This document shows, in pieces, positions 8,068 through 17,258 of a stretch of DNA of 64,000 nucleotides. The notes under the pieces were generated by a model. The model worked only from the letters and a program-made list of their open reading frames with translations, ran no database searches and was not told the origin of the DNA. Source of the stretch: Spirochaetales bacterium (GTDB taxonomy: Bacteria > Spirochaetota > Spirochaetia > DSM-2461). Position numbers and translations under genes: made by a program. The stretch is from positions 1 to 64,000 of the forward strand of contig JAFGXR010000020.1 in assembly GCA_016936555.1 (NCBI GenBank), in the 5' to 3' direction. Each line of letters opens with the position of its first letter. The first letter of the stretch is position 1.

Positions 8068-9306
8068 TTGAAAAGAGTCGTAATAACGGGGATGGGGACC
8101 GTCAACCCTCTGGCCCATAATGTTAATGAAACCTGGGATAAAGTTCTGAAAGGTCAAAGCGGGATCGCCCGGATCAAGCGCTTTGATCCCTCCCGCTGTT
8201 CCTCCCAGGTCGCCGGTGAAGTGAAGGACTTCAACAAAGATAATCTGTATTTCAACCCGAAAAAAGGGAACCGTCTCGATGATTTTGTAGCCTATGCGGC
8301 ACATGCTCTCAAAGAGGCGAAGGAACAGTCGGGCTTTTCCGTTGAGAAGAATCCCTGGCGCGTGGGGATCACCCTGGGCAGCGGCCTCGGTGGAATCGAT
8401 GCGGCTGTAACCAATGTAACCGGTTTGAATGAGAAGGGGATAAGCGGGATAAGTCCCATGTATATTCCCCAGACGATCGGAAATATCGCCGCGGGATTCC
8501 TCAGTATGGAGTACGGTTTCAAAGGCCCCAATATGAGTATGCAGACCGCCTGCGCCACAGCCAATCATTCCATTGCTACGGCACTTATGATCATCCAGTC
8601 CGGACAGGCTGATGTTATGGTAGCCGGTGGAACCGAAAGCGGTGTGAACGAGCTGATCGTGGGAGCTTTCGGACGGATGCGCGCTCTATCCACAAAATAC
8701 AATGATACCCCGGAAACAGCATCGAGGCCCTATGACCTCGGCAGGGATGGATTCGTTATCGCCGAAGGTGCCGCTGTCCTTATTCTCGAGGAGTACGAGC
8801 ACGCCAGAGAGAGAGGGGCGGAAATCCTCTGTGAAGTTTTCTCGGTCGGTATGTCCGGGGATGCCTACGACCTGGTCATGCCCGATCCCGAAGGAAACGG
8901 AGCGTATCATGCAATGAAGTCAGCCTGTGAGATGGCGAAGATCAATCCTTCGGAGCTGAATTATATCAACGCCCACGGCACATCGACACCGCTCGGCGAT
9001 ATCGGAGAATCAAAGGGAATTTACAAACTGGTCGGTGATGATCAGAGCCGCCTTTCCGTGGGTTCCACGAAATCCATGCATGGGCATCTGCTCGGTGCGA
9101 CGGCCGGCCTGGAAGCGATATTCGCCGTAAAATCGGTAATGGATAACAAGATTCCGGCCAATATCAATATCGAAAACCTCGATCCCGATGTGGCGGTTTC
9201 CTGCATTAATACGGAAGTCGTTGAAAGGGAGGTCAATTACGCCCTGTCCAACTCCTTCGGGTTCGGCGGGCATAACTCGAGTCTCATCGTCGGTAAAGTG
9301 AGGTAG
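8068..9306 (+). CDS. fabF: 3-oxoacyl-[acyl-carrier-protein] synthase II
   Basis: 412 residues, TTG start at 8068 preceded by GAGGAG. It elongates acyl-ACP by condensation with malonyl-ACP. The Cys-His-His triad is visible: Cys162 in 'QTACATANHS', a His in 'NAHGTSTPLGD' near 300 and a His in 'SMHGHLLGATAG' near 337. The glycine-rich 'NSFGFGGHN' is near the C terminus. No other fab gene is adjacent, so it acts either as the housekeeping KASII or as a solitary ketosynthase. Its length and motif order fit FabF rather than FabB. Confidence 0.9.
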   Translation: MKRVVITGMGTVNPLAHNVNETWDKVLKGQSGIARIKRFDPSRCSSQVAGEVKDFNKDNLYFNPKKGNRLDDFVAYAAHALKEAKEQSGFSVEKNPWRVGITLGSGLGGIDAAVTNVTGLNEKGISGISPMYIPQTIGNIAAGFLSMEYGFKGPNMSMQTACATANHSIATALMIIQSGQADVMVAGGTESGVNELIVGAFGRMRALSTKYNDTPETASRPYDLGRDGFVIAEGAAVLILEEYEHARERGAEILCEVFSVGMSGDAYDLVMPDPEGNGAYHAMKSACEMAKINPSELNYINAHGTSTPLGDIGESKGIYKLVGDDQSRLSVGSTKSMHGHLLGATAGLEAIFAVKSVMDNKIPANINIENLDPDVAVSCINTEVVEREVNYALSNSFGFGGHNSSLIVGKVR

Positions 9307-9365
9307 ATACTGTTCTCTCTCCGAAAAGGGATAGAGTCTTGGATAAAGGGTTGTTGAAAATGCAG

Positions 9366-9440
9366 CCCTCACCGGGCCTCTCCCGGAGGGAGAGGTGAGT
9401 CAAACAGCCTTCAGCGCCCTTCTCCCTCCGGGAGAAAGGC
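9366..9440. repeat. GC-rich intergenic hairpin repeat, copy 2
   Basis: Two hairpins in tandem: CCTCTCCC / GGGAGAGG (9377-9395) inside an outer CTCACC / GGTGAG pair, then a second stem of CTTCTCCC type near 9418-9440. It lies between the convergent fabF and phosphatase-like genes and could end both transcripts. Confidence 0.7.
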
Positions 9441-9444
9441 GATC

Positions 9445-9891
9445 CTATCCGGCCATGCCGAACCGCTTGAAGTAGTCAAACCATTTCTGCTCGGGGGTCT
9501 GGATTTTCAGAAGATCCTCCATGGATTCCTTTTCATCGACTTTTTTCTCAATGACTCTGTACATATGGAGAAGGTTCGATGATTTGATATTTCCTCCGCA
9601 GTGTATAAAGACCTTTTCCCCTTCCAGTCCATCGAGAATGGATGAAAACATTTTGTAATGACGGTCTCTCAAATTGGAGCAGTCTACGGGAAAGTGAACG
9701 TAATCCATTCCAAGCCCTTCGACCAGGCCCCCTTCTCCGGGAAGAAAATTGGGAGTCGATTCAGGGGAAATATTAACAACAGCTGTGTAGCCTTCCCTTT
9801 GAAGCGCTTTAATTCCTTCAACGCCGGGCTGGGCCCCTGTCGCGAAATTTTCATCGTGTTTGAAAAAACGGGGCAATTCTCTATTATCCAT
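9445..9891 (-). CDS. Dual-specificity phosphatase-like protein with altered active loop
   Basis: 148 residues with the layout of a small bacterial protein tyrosine / dual-specificity phosphatase: an early beta strand 'TAVVNISPES', the general-acid region 'VHFPVDCSNL', and the phosphate loop after 'VFIHC' with Cys98. The loop reads 'HCGGNIKSS'. The arginine that should follow at the sixth position (CX5R) is serine (104), and the nearest basic residue is Lys103. Either it has very low activity or it works as a phosphate-binding pseudo-enzyme. It stands alone, with an AGAGGT site before the ATG. Confidence 0.65.
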   Translation of the reverse strand: MDNRELPRFFKHDENFATGAQPGVEGIKALQREGYTAVVNISPESTPNFLPGEGGLVEGLGMDYVHFPVDCSNLRDRHYKMFSSILDGLEGEKVFIHCGGNIKSSNLLHMYRVIEKKVDEKESMEDLLKIQTPEQKWFDYFKRFGMAG

Positions 9892-10126
9892 ATCGCTAAC
9901 CTCTAATCAATAATTTCTTATACATTATTTACTCTATATATAACAAAGTGCATATATAAAGTAAAGTATATCTCCTGTTATTCCGTAAAAATTCCTGCAG
10001 ATTATATTTTTCATTAGTGCAAAAATAGTATATTCTGAATGTCTGACAATTAGTGTTTCGTTTTACGAATTCTATCGTTCGCAATATATGTCCATATATC
10101 GGATGAGTCTCATACAGGAGTTTTTT

Positions 10127-12235
10127 ATGAGAAAAAAAAAGAGGGGATTTGATCTCCGTAGAAAAATAGCTGCTGTTTTCATTTCCTCCATAACAATACT
10201 GGCGATTGTTGCCATATCACTTCTTCTTGTTTTTGTTTCCACGAAGGAAAAATTTGAATATTATCTCGATACCATAATCGGCCGGAAGATAGAACTCAGA
10301 GAGCTGGATCAGAATACGACGGAAGTACAGAACTCCATATTCACATTCGTATTTGATCTTGATTATACGCTTTCGTCGAATATCCGCGATCAGATTTCCC
10401 TGATGATTGAAAATGTTGATAATCTATATGACTATGATGAAAAAATCAGCATCCGCAACAGGAACCGGGAATATCTGGCTGAAGCCAAAGAAAAGCGAAT
10501 GGAAATGCTGGAGCTTATACGGTCATTCAATAAATCCATTACCGGACTGCTCGATCTTTATGTTGAAAAAGGCTTAACGGAGGATATCGGAATAAGGGGA
10601 CGTTTTCGCAGCAGCGCCCGTGATTTCGAAAAATTTGTCGATTCCACGGGAAATGCAGAGTTTATGGCGGAATATCTGACAGCGCGGAGATATGAGAAGG
10701 ATTACATAATCAGAGGTACAGATACTTATATCGATCTTCTTCAGGTGCAGGTCAGGAAAATGGAAAGCAGGGTTCGGTCGCTTAATTCCGGAAGTGATGA
10801 ACAGGAAACTCTTCTTAAGACCCTGAACAGCTACAGGACGGGTTTCCTGGTTCTTGTCGACATCGATGATAGCATAAACAGAGCTCTTGAAGATTTGCAC
10901 AAAATCAATAATTCCATAAATCCTTTTATCGAAAAGGAACTTTCGGCAATGGATCTGTTTCTTGCCGATGAAATGGACGGGCTTTCCAGAGCTATAAACT
11001 CTACAATAAGGAATATTGTCATACTCGGCATCATTATTCTCGCATCGAACCTCATCGGGGCATTGGTTATAATCCGTTCTGTAAAGAATCCTATGGATAT
11101 TATCCTTTCCGATACGGCAAGGCTCGAGAAAGGCGACCTCTCCCGCCTGATCTCATACGGAAAAAAAGATGAAATGGGCTCCGTGGCTTCACACATCAAT
11201 AGCGCCGTTTCCGCATTCAGGAATCTGATTTCCCAGGCTCAGCATGTTTCGGAGCAAAGCGTGGAACTCACTTCATCCATTGTCGCCACGGCTTCGGAAA
11301 CGGCATCAGCCACCAGGGAAATCAATGCCAATATCAGTTCCATCGATAGAAAGACTGAGCTGCTTCTTCAACAGGTCTCTATTTCAAACAAAGCGGCGGA
11401 AGATATAAAGGGCGTTATAGGCAGCTTCAACGATTCGGTGCAGCATCAGTCGGCTTCGGTTGAAGAATCGTCAACCGCAATTGAACAGATGGCGATGACG
11501 ATTCAGAATGTAGCGGTCATTGCAAAGGAAAGACGGGATGCCGCTCAAGTGCTCCAGACCGCAACGGAATGCGGGGAACAGCAGATAATCAACACCAACA
11601 GGCTCATAACGGAGGTTTCTCAGATCGCCCGGGACATTCTGAATATTACGAAAATAATCAACGGCATAGCGTCACAGACAAATCTCCTGGCTATGAATGC
11701 CGCTATAGAAGCGGCCCATGCCGGTGATGTCGGTCGCGGCTTCGCTGTTGTGGCGGATGAAATCAGAAAACTGGCTGAATCCTCTTCTGTCAATGCAAAG
11801 CAGATAAGCACCCTTCTGAAAGAAGCGGGAACCCGGATCGCCTCGGCTTCCGATGCTTCAGCTCAAAGCACAAGCGCATTTATGGACGTAAAAGGTGAAG
11901 TGGGAACTTTTGTCCGCTCTCTATCGGAAATCGCGGAGTCAATGTCGGAAATGTCTACCGGTTCTCAGGAGATCCTCAGGTCGACAGGACTTCTGAAGCT
12001 TTCCATGTCCGAACTGAAAAAAGAAACAATAGACATCAATGGCGAAGTGGACAACATCAGCAGTTCAATGGTTTCAGTCAGCAGCCTTACGGGGGAGACT
12101 TCCAACGGGATAAGTGAAATACGGCTGGCAATTTCGGATATTGATAAGTCCATTATCAATTTGAATGAAAAATGTCATGATAACGAAAAATTGATGGAAA
12201 AAATGGACGGGAGTCTGAAGGAATTCATTTTGTAA
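10127..12235 (+). CDS. Methyl-accepting chemotaxis protein
   Basis: 702 residues from the ATG at 10127, chosen because AGGAG lies just upstream and a basic stretch 'MRKKKRG' leads into the first membrane helix (about 14-36). A periplasmic helical sensor of about 260 residues follows, then a second membrane helix near 295-318, a HAMP linker, and the signalling hairpin with the conserved tip '[19 protein letters not shown]'. It should couple an external signal to CheA/CheW. No other chemotaxis gene is near. The AT-rich 235 bp upstream show no promoter I can name. Confidence 0.9.
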   Translation: MRKKKRGFDLRRKIAAVFISSITILAIVAISLLLVFVSTKEKFEYYLDTIIGRKIELRELDQNTTEVQNSIFTFVFDLDYTLSSNIRDQISLMIENVDNLYDYDEKISIRNRNREYLAEAKEKRMEMLELIRSFNKSITGLLDLYVEKGLTEDIGIRGRFRSSARDFEKFVDSTGNAEFMAEYLTARRYEKDYIIRGTDTYIDLLQVQVRKMESRVRSLNSGSDEQETLLKTLNSYRTGFLVLVDIDDSINRALEDLHKINNSINPFIEKELSAMDLFLADEMDGLSRAINSTIRNIVILGIIILASNLIGALVIIRSVKNPMDIILSDTARLEKGDLSRLISYGKKDEMGSVASHINSAVSAFRNLISQAQHVSEQSVELTSSIVATASETASATREINANISSIDRKTELLLQQVSISNKAAEDIKGVIGSFNDSVQHQSASVEESSTAIEQMAMTIQNVAVIAKERRDAAQVLQTATECGEQQIINTNRLITEVSQIARDILNITKIINGIASQTNLLAMNAAIEAAHAGDVGRGFAVVADEIRKLAESSSVNAKQISTLLKEAGTRIASASDASAQSTSAFMDVKGEVGTFVRSLSEIAESMSEMSTGSQEILRSTGLLKLSMSELKKETIDINGEVDNISSSMVSVSSLTGETSNGISEIRLAISDIDKSIINLNEKCHDNEKLMEKMDGSLKEFIL

Positions 12236-12262
12236 CCAGAATCCCGGACTATATTGTGTCTT

Positions 12263-12739
12263 ATGAGCGATCAACAGAAAAAAATGATTTCAGAAATAAA
12301 TGCGATTCTTAAAAAGCTGGATGGCGAAAGCCTGAGTTTTATCCGGGAACAGGCCGGCGTGCTTCTTTACAATAAGGAAGTGCGTGAACGAAACGCAAGG
12401 GCTCTGAAAGAAGAGAACGGGAAACCAAAGGGGAAGAAGAAAGATTCACCGATTAAAAACAAAGCGAAGAGCGGTCCCGATGTGTATTTTGAGCAACTCA
12501 AAAACGGTAAGTTCTTCAATCTCTGTATCAGCGGGGAAAAGCTTTTTATGGATTACAAGGAGATCAAAATACTCCTGAATATAGCCAGGGCGGCGGAAAG
12601 CCCTTCTGACGGAGCCCTCCGCCTATACAACTGGTTCAAGCGGGAGAGAAAGGATGTTCTGGTTGACGCCCATCTGGGCCGTCCTTCCCATCCCGCTCTT
12701 CTCCTCATATACAGGGAACTGCTGGAAACATTTGAATAG
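12263..12739 (+). CDS. Hypothetical protein, about 158 residues
   Basis: I do not recognise the family. The start is taken at the ATG 12263; an in-frame TTG lies three codons upstream. An N-terminal helical segment (about 1-40) is followed by a very basic linker rich in Lys, Glu and Asn (45-75), then a compact C-terminal domain with 'PDVYFEQLKNGKFFNLCISGEKLFM' type strands and helices ending 'LIYRELLETFE'. It follows the chemotaxis receptor by 27 bases and may share its transcript. The basic linker might contact nucleic acid, but nothing proves it. Confidence 0.6.
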   Translation: MSDQQKKMISEINAILKKLDGESLSFIREQAGVLLYNKEVRERNARALKEENGKPKGKKKDSPIKNKAKSGPDVYFEQLKNGKFFNLCISGEKLFMDYKEIKILLNIARAAESPSDGALRLYNWFKRERKDVLVDAHLGRPSHPALLLIYRELLETFE

Positions 12740-12741
12740 GT

Positions 12742-13887
12742 TTATATTACAGCCAGTTCTTCAACCGTTTCCCTTAACGTTCCAATAAAGGAATCGATCT
12801 CCTCTGCTGTTGTATCTCTTCCTATTGAGACGCGGACCGAAGAGAATGTGATTCTCCTGTCGAATCCCATGACTGTCAGGGCTGCGGTCCTGCTTTTCTT
12901 GTTGGTCGAACAGGCTGATCCGGTGGAAATGGCATATCCTTTTTCGTCAAGGACTCTGGCAAGAACTTCTCCCGGTACGGGCGGGAAGGAGAGAGAGAGT
13001 ATGAAATCGCAGTAGTTATCCCTTTGGAGAACTCTTTCCGGGGGAATTATTTCCGCGTTCGGTATTGACGTTATCCCCTGGAGCAGCGAATCCATCAGGA
13101 CTTTCATTTTCCCGGGATCTTCTTCCAGCGAGAGTTCAAGGGCTTTCGTCATGGATGCGATTGATGCCAGATTTTCCGTTCCAGGACGCATGCCCCTCTC
13201 CTGACCGCCTCCCAGAAAGAGAAACTCCCGGTCTTTTTTCAGATAGAGCATTCCGATCCCCCTCGGTCCTCCGAATTTATGGGCGCTGAAGGAGGCGCTG
13301 TCCACATCATATCTCTGAAGATCGACGGGGATTTTTCCCAGAGCCTGAACCATGTCGGAGTGGAAGTGGATGGGGCGGCCGTATTCTTTTTCCGCTTCCC
13401 TTGCGACTGCGATCAGCTCTTCCAGCGGCTGAATGACTCCCGTCTCATTATTAAGAAGCATGACGAGAATCATTCTCGTTTTATCGCTGATCGCTTTTTT
13501 GAGCTTTTCCGGTCCGATGATACCCGCCCGGTCGGGATTAAGCATTTTGACTTTAGCTCCCAGCTTCGCCATATTCTGAACGGGCAGTCCCGCGGCGGGA
13601 TGCTCCATGCCGCAGATCACGATTTCACCTTTGTCCCTCGCTTTTACAAGAGAGTAGACCATCATGTTATTGGATTCCGATCCGCCTGATGTAAAGATAA
13701 GCCGGTCCGGTTCGCAGTTCAGCAGCGCGGCGCATTTCCCCCTGGATTCGTTAAGGAGCTGTTTCGCTCTCCGACCCGGCGTATGAGCAGAGGAAGGATT
13801 GCCGTATGTGTCTTTCATCGTATCAGCCATGACGTCAATGGCTTCCTGGTAGGGGGGCGTCGTGGCTGCCCAGTCTAGATATATCAT
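12742..13887 (-). CDS. Cysteine desulfurase (NifS/IscS family)
   Basis: 381 residues from the ATG at 13887, where the family opening 'MIYLDWAATTP' begins. A longer TTG-started version would overlap the divergent regulator's promoter. It removes sulfur from cysteine to build Fe-S clusters. The PLP lysine is in 'SFSAHKFGGPRGIG' and the sulfur-carrying cysteine in 'STGSACSTNKK' near residue 330. No iscU or nifU scaffold follows. It could supply sulfur for nitrogenase clusters, since the nif cluster lacks its own nifS and nifU, but it is more than 20 kb away. The divergent ArsR-type gene is its likely regulator. Confidence 0.88.
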   Translation of the reverse strand: MIYLDWAATTPPYQEAIDVMADTMKDTYGNPSSAHTPGRRAKQLLNESRGKCAALLNCEPDRLIFTSGGSESNNMMVYSLVKARDKGEIVICGMEHPAAGLPVQNMAKLGAKVKMLNPDRAGIIGPEKLKKAISDKTRMILVMLLNNETGVIQPLEELIAVAREAEKEYGRPIHFHSDMVQALGKIPVDLQRYDVDSASFSAHKFGGPRGIGMLYLKKDREFLFLGGGQERGMRPGTENLASIASMTKALELSLEEDPGKMKVLMDSLLQGITSIPNAEIIPPERVLQRDNYCDFILSLSFPPVPGEVLARVLDEKGYAISTGSACSTNKKSRTAALTVMGFDRRITFSSVRVSIGRDTTAEEIDSFIGTLRETVEELAVI

Positions 13888-13919
13888 AGGTTTATAATAA
13901 TACCTTGAATAAAACTTGT

Positions 13920-13941
13920 ATATATCGCAATTATGATATAT
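13920..13941. promoter_or_regulatory. Inverted repeat between desulfurase and ArsR-type gene (candidate operator)
   Basis: ATATATC-N8-GATATAT, a perfect 7-bp dyad centred between the divergent starts at 13887 and 13953. AT-rich dyads of this size are typical operators of ArsR/SmtB regulators. Confidence 0.55.
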
Positions 13942-13952
13942 GATTTCCAATT

Positions 13953-14240
13953 ATGGAAAAATGCTGTTCAGTTGAAGAATTAGAAGACTTCGCACAGAAG
14001 TTGAAAGTTTGCGGTCATCCTCTCCGTCTTCAGATTCTCCTTTTAATCGAAAGAGAAGATGCCTGTGTTTCAGACCTGTGGAAATGTCTGGAGTTACCGC
14101 AGCCTGTTATTTCCCAGCATCTGGCAGTTCTGAAGGATAGAAATATAGTCGAATCGGAAACCGACGGCAATAGAAGAATCTACAAGATCATCGACCCTTT
14201 TGTTCAGAAAATCATCCAGGGTTTTGAAGTGGACGAGTAA
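13953..14240 (+). CDS. ArsR/SmtB-family transcriptional regulator, cysteine-rich
   Basis: 95 residues, the typical size. The winged helix is clear: 'HPLRLQILLLI', recognition helix 'LPQPVISQHLAVLKD' and wing 'SETDGNRRIYKI'. It carries cysteines at residues 4 and 5, about 18, and two more in 'ACVSDLWKCLELPQ', just before the recognition helix. ArsR-type metal sensors and persulfide sensors of this family use cysteines in this region. Being divergent from a cysteine desulfurase, it may respond to sulfide, persulfide or metal and adjust Fe-S sulfur supply. The ligand is unproven. Confidence 0.8.
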   Translation: MEKCCSVEELEDFAQKLKVCGHPLRLQILLLIEREDACVSDLWKCLELPQPVISQHLAVLKDRNIVESETDGNRRIYKIIDPFVQKIIQGFEVDE

Positions 14241-14286
14241 GGTTTACAGGCCTGCCAATTTCTATAGATTATTCTTGTAATCACGA

Positions 14287-14309
14287 TACCTCCCCCAGGG
14301 GAGGTTTTT
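14287..14309 (+). terminator. Rho-independent terminator after the ArsR-type gene
   Basis: Stem ACCTCCCC / GGGGAGGT followed by a run of T (14304-14309), 46 bases after the stop. Confidence 0.85.
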
Positions 14310-14368
14310 TGTTTGTATAATTCCGGTGTTAATTGAAAAAAATCTATAAAGAGGATAGCCTGTAGGCA

Positions 14369-15922
14369 ATGAAACGATTAACCATAGCATTAAATGCGCT
14401 TCTATTTTTTACGAATTTGTATTCCAATGAACTCATTCATTCCGATTATGATAACTATTTCAAATATCTTGAATTAACCGGAAGAGCGGAACCCGGGTTT
14501 ATCTCCTATCAATCTTTCTCAAACAATATATGGATTTATGAAGAATCAGAAAATCCCTGGATGAAAAGACTGGAGAGGGACAGAGCCTTTTACTCGAATG
14601 ACAAAATCAGCCTGGAACTTCAGGATCCGGAACTGTTATTGACGGCAAACAGTTTTAATCAGTACGGTAAGAACGATGGTGCCATGTGGCAGGGAAAAGG
14701 GCTGAACGGCCGGCTTCAGGCCGGTATAAGTTTCAGGAGCAAATTCGTCGATATAACCTTCTACCCTCAGATATGGTTCGCCCAGAACCTGGAATATGAG
14801 ATCCTGCCGGGAATAAACCCCAGCCCCTATTCCTCTTTTTTCGGCAATATTGATCTGGCTCAGAGAATGGGGGATGAACCTCTTTTTGAGTTCGATTTTG
14901 GTCAGACGGATATCCGTTTCAATTTCTGGAAGTTCACTTTCGGTTTTTCGACGGAGGAAATCTGGCTGGGGCCCGGGCGGATCAATGGACTCATTTTAAG
15001 CAACAACAGTGCCGGGTTGCCCCATTTCGATTTGGGTTTTAAAAAAATCGATACAAAAATCGGTTCTGTGGAGGGTAGATTTCTCTGGGGGCTTCTCCGC
15101 GAATCGGACTATTTCAATGATGATTCTTCCGACGATCTCAGACTGTTCTCTTCCGCCTCGATCGCCTGGAATTTTGTCTGGATTCCCGGTTTCAATATCG
15201 GCTTGAACTGGTCAGCCCAGACGCCGGGAGGGAATTTCGAAGCCCGGGATTTTTTTGTCATCCCCCTGACTTTTCTAAGACAGGCTGAGAGTAATGAAAC
15301 GAATGACAACGATCAGAAATACTCCATTACCCTGGACTGGAAATTTCCCGATTCGGGTTTCGAGTTTTACGGCGAGTTCGCATTTGAGGACTTCAACGGA
15401 GGGGGTACCCACACACCCGATCATACATTGTTCTACACTCTGGGCGGATTTTATGTCGTTCCCTTCAGTCAGCAGCGCGGCTTTATTGTCAATTTTGAAC
15501 ACACCAATATGGGCGTGAGCGACAGCCAGGAACTGATATGGGATACTCAGGCAACACCTGACTATTACACCCATCACAGAGTTGTCCACGGATACGGGAA
15601 TCTCGGCCAGGTTCTCGGAGCTTCGATCGGTCCCGGATCGGACAGTCAGTTCGGTTCCCTCACGTATTATGATTTCTGGGGATCCGCCGAGTTATTCGTC
15701 ATGAGGCACAATAAAGACAAGACTTATATATACAACGATGTCAATAATGATACCGGTATGATCAATGTCGAACTGAGTTTCGGGCTTAACGGTTTGATTT
15801 TCCTCGGCCCCTTTGACCTCAATGCCGGTTTTGTTGTCGTATCGGAGATTTCCAATTTGTATATTGAGGGAAATGATGAATGGAATTTCCACGGAGAACT
15901 GGGCTTGAGATACAGGTACTGA
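14369..15922 (+). CDS. Wzi-like outer-membrane barrel (capsule/exopolysaccharide assembly)
   Basis: 517 residues with a signal peptide (about 1-19) and alternating aromatic strands to the C-terminal 'LGLRYRY', as expected for a large beta barrel. The stretch near residues 200-230 ('LGPGRINGLILSNNSAGLP') matches the Wzi hallmark region. Wzi proteins hold capsule polysaccharide at the cell surface. It is the first gene of a plus-strand run with gtrA-like, GT2 and GT4 genes, its TGA overlapping the next ATG by one base. A second member of the same family is encoded at 27244-28998. Confidence 0.75.
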   Translation: MKRLTIALNALLFFTNLYSNELIHSDYDNYFKYLELTGRAEPGFISYQSFSNNIWIYEESENPWMKRLERDRAFYSNDKISLELQDPELLLTANSFNQYGKNDGAMWQGKGLNGRLQAGISFRSKFVDITFYPQIWFAQNLEYEILPGINPSPYSSFFGNIDLAQRMGDEPLFEFDFGQTDIRFNFWKFTFGFSTEEIWLGPGRINGLILSNNSAGLPHFDLGFKKIDTKIGSVEGRFLWGLLRESDYFNDDSSDDLRLFSSASIAWNFVWIPGFNIGLNWSAQTPGGNFEARDFFVIPLTFLRQAESNETNDNDQKYSITLDWKFPDSGFEFYGEFAFEDFNGGGTHTPDHTLFYTLGGFYVVPFSQQRGFIVNFEHTNMGVSDSQELIWDTQATPDYYTHHRVVHGYGNLGQVLGASIGPGSDSQFGSLTYYDFWGSAELFVMRHNKDKTYIYNDVNNDTGMINVELSFGLNGLIFLGPFDLNAGFVVVSEISNLYIEGNDEWNFHGELGLRYRY

Positions 15923-16332
15923 TGAATAAAAGAGAAGCATTCGCAGCGTCCTTTCGGGAGATGTTCAGATTCGGACTTGTGGGAATATCCAATACACTTG
16001 TGACTCTTTCCATCATTTTTATTCTGACGAAACTTTTTGCCGTCTCCTATGTCACTGCCAATGCAATTGGTTATGCGGCCGGTTTGATAAATAGTTTTCT
16101 CCTGAACCGGAACTGGACATTCCGGAGCAGGGGCCATGTCGGAAAGCAGTCTTTCAGGTTTCTCTTCGTTTTTCTTATCTGTTACGGCTTCCAGCTGGCC
16201 CTGCTTATTATCCTGCGGGAAATTCTGTCCATCAACCCCGATCCGGCGCAGCTTGTCGCCATGATTTTTTATACGCTGCTGAACTATGTTTTAAATAAAT
16301 TATTCACTTTTGGAAAGGCGGATAGACCATGA
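15922..16332 (+). CDS. GtrA-family membrane protein
   Basis: 136 residues with four predicted membrane helices. Family marks are 'FGLVGISNTLVTL' in helix 1 and 'NFLLNR.WTF' type residues (here 'NSFLLNRNWTFRS') after helix 2, ending 'NYVLNKLFTFG'. GtrA proteins are thought to flip or present lipid-linked sugar for a partner GT-C transferase. The start at 15922 overlaps the upstream stop by one base. The next gene, a GtrB-type GT2, is the usual partner. Confidence 0.85.
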   Translation: MNKREAFAASFREMFRFGLVGISNTLVTLSIIFILTKLFAVSYVTANAIGYAAGLINSFLLNRNWTFRSRGHVGKQSFRFLFVFLICYGFQLALLIILREILSINPDPAQLVAMIFYTLLNYVLNKLFTFGKADRP

Positions 16333-17258
16333 CAATCAGTTTGATCATTCCCTGCTACAATGAAGAGGAAGTCATAAAAAATTCTCATGAGAGAATATCC
16401 TCTGTTCTGAAGAGCTGTGATTTCGAGTCTGAAATTCTCTATATCAACGACGGCAGTAAAGATTCTACATTGGGAATTCTGGAATCGATCGCTGCGGAAG
16501 ATCCCGGGGTCCGCGTTCTTTCGTTTTCGCGGAATTTCGGTCATCAGCCGGCCGTCGCTGCGGGCCTGGAGAAATGTGCCGGTGATGCCGCCATAATCAT
16601 GGATGCCGATATGCAGGATCCTCCGGAATTAATTCCGCAGATTGTAGAAAAATGGAAGAATGAAAATGTAAACAGCGTTTATATGGTCAGAGCCGCCAGA
16701 TCCGGCGAATCCCTTTTCAAAAAAGCGACAGCAGCGCTTTTCTACAGATTGATTAATTGGATTTCCGAGGTGGATCTGCCTGTTGATACGGGTGATTTCC
16801 GGCTGATAGATCGTCTCATGATAGATGAGTTTAACAAGCTTGAAGAGAGAAAAACCTATATCAGGGGATTAATGACCTGGGTCGGATTCGATCAGGTTCC
16901 CATGTATTACGAAAGAGATCCCCGTCTGGCCGGTGAAACAAAATATCCCTTGTCCAAAATGATCCGTTTTGCCATGAACGGGATCATGTCTTTCACTAAA
17001 AAACCGCTCCAGTTGGCGACTCATCTGGGTTTGCTCAATATCCTGGTGGGGCTAGGGCTGGTCCTCTATGTCTTTATATCCCGTTATTCATCGCGGATTG
17101 AAACTGTACCCGGCTGGGCGTCCATCATGATTGTCATCATTTTCTTCGGCGGCGTTCAGCTGCTCTGTCTTGGATTATTGGGTGAATACCTCGGGCGGGT
17201 TTTTGATGAAGCTAAAAAAAGGCCTGACTATATCATTCAGAGGACCATTAACCTGTGA
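16329..17258 (+). CDS. GtrB-type polyprenyl-phosphate glycosyltransferase (GT2)
   Basis: 309 residues. The catalytic GT2 domain covers about 1-220: 'SLIIPCYNEEEVI' at the start, 'ADMQDPPE' with the metal-binding Asp residues near 95, and a 'GDFRLIDR' segment. Two C-terminal membrane helices (about 230-290) follow, the GtrB/DPM1 layout. It should load a sugar onto undecaprenyl phosphate for later transfer. It overlaps the gtrA-like gene by four bases and the next GT4 gene by four bases, so the three are co-translated. Confidence 0.85.
   Translation: MTISLIIPCYNEEEVIKNSHERISSVLKSCDFESEILYINDGSKDSTLGILESIAAEDPGVRVLSFSRNFGHQPAVAAGLEKCAGDAAIIMDADMQDPPELIPQIVEKWKNENVNSVYMVRAARSGESLFKKATAALFYRLINWISEVDLPVDTGDFRLIDRLMIDEFNKLEERKTYIRGLMTWVGFDQVPMYYERDPRLAGETKYPLSKMIRFAMNGIMSFTKKPLQLATHLGLLNILVGLGLVLYVFISRYSSRIETVPGWASIMIVIIFFGGVQLLCLGLLGEYLGRVFDEAKKRPDYIIQRTINL

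Noticed and set aside
12742-13887. Naming the cysteine desulfurase nifS.
   Set aside because: It is over 20 kb from the nif cluster, has no sigma-54 promoter and is paired with an ArsR-type regulator; a nitrogenase role is possible but not shown.
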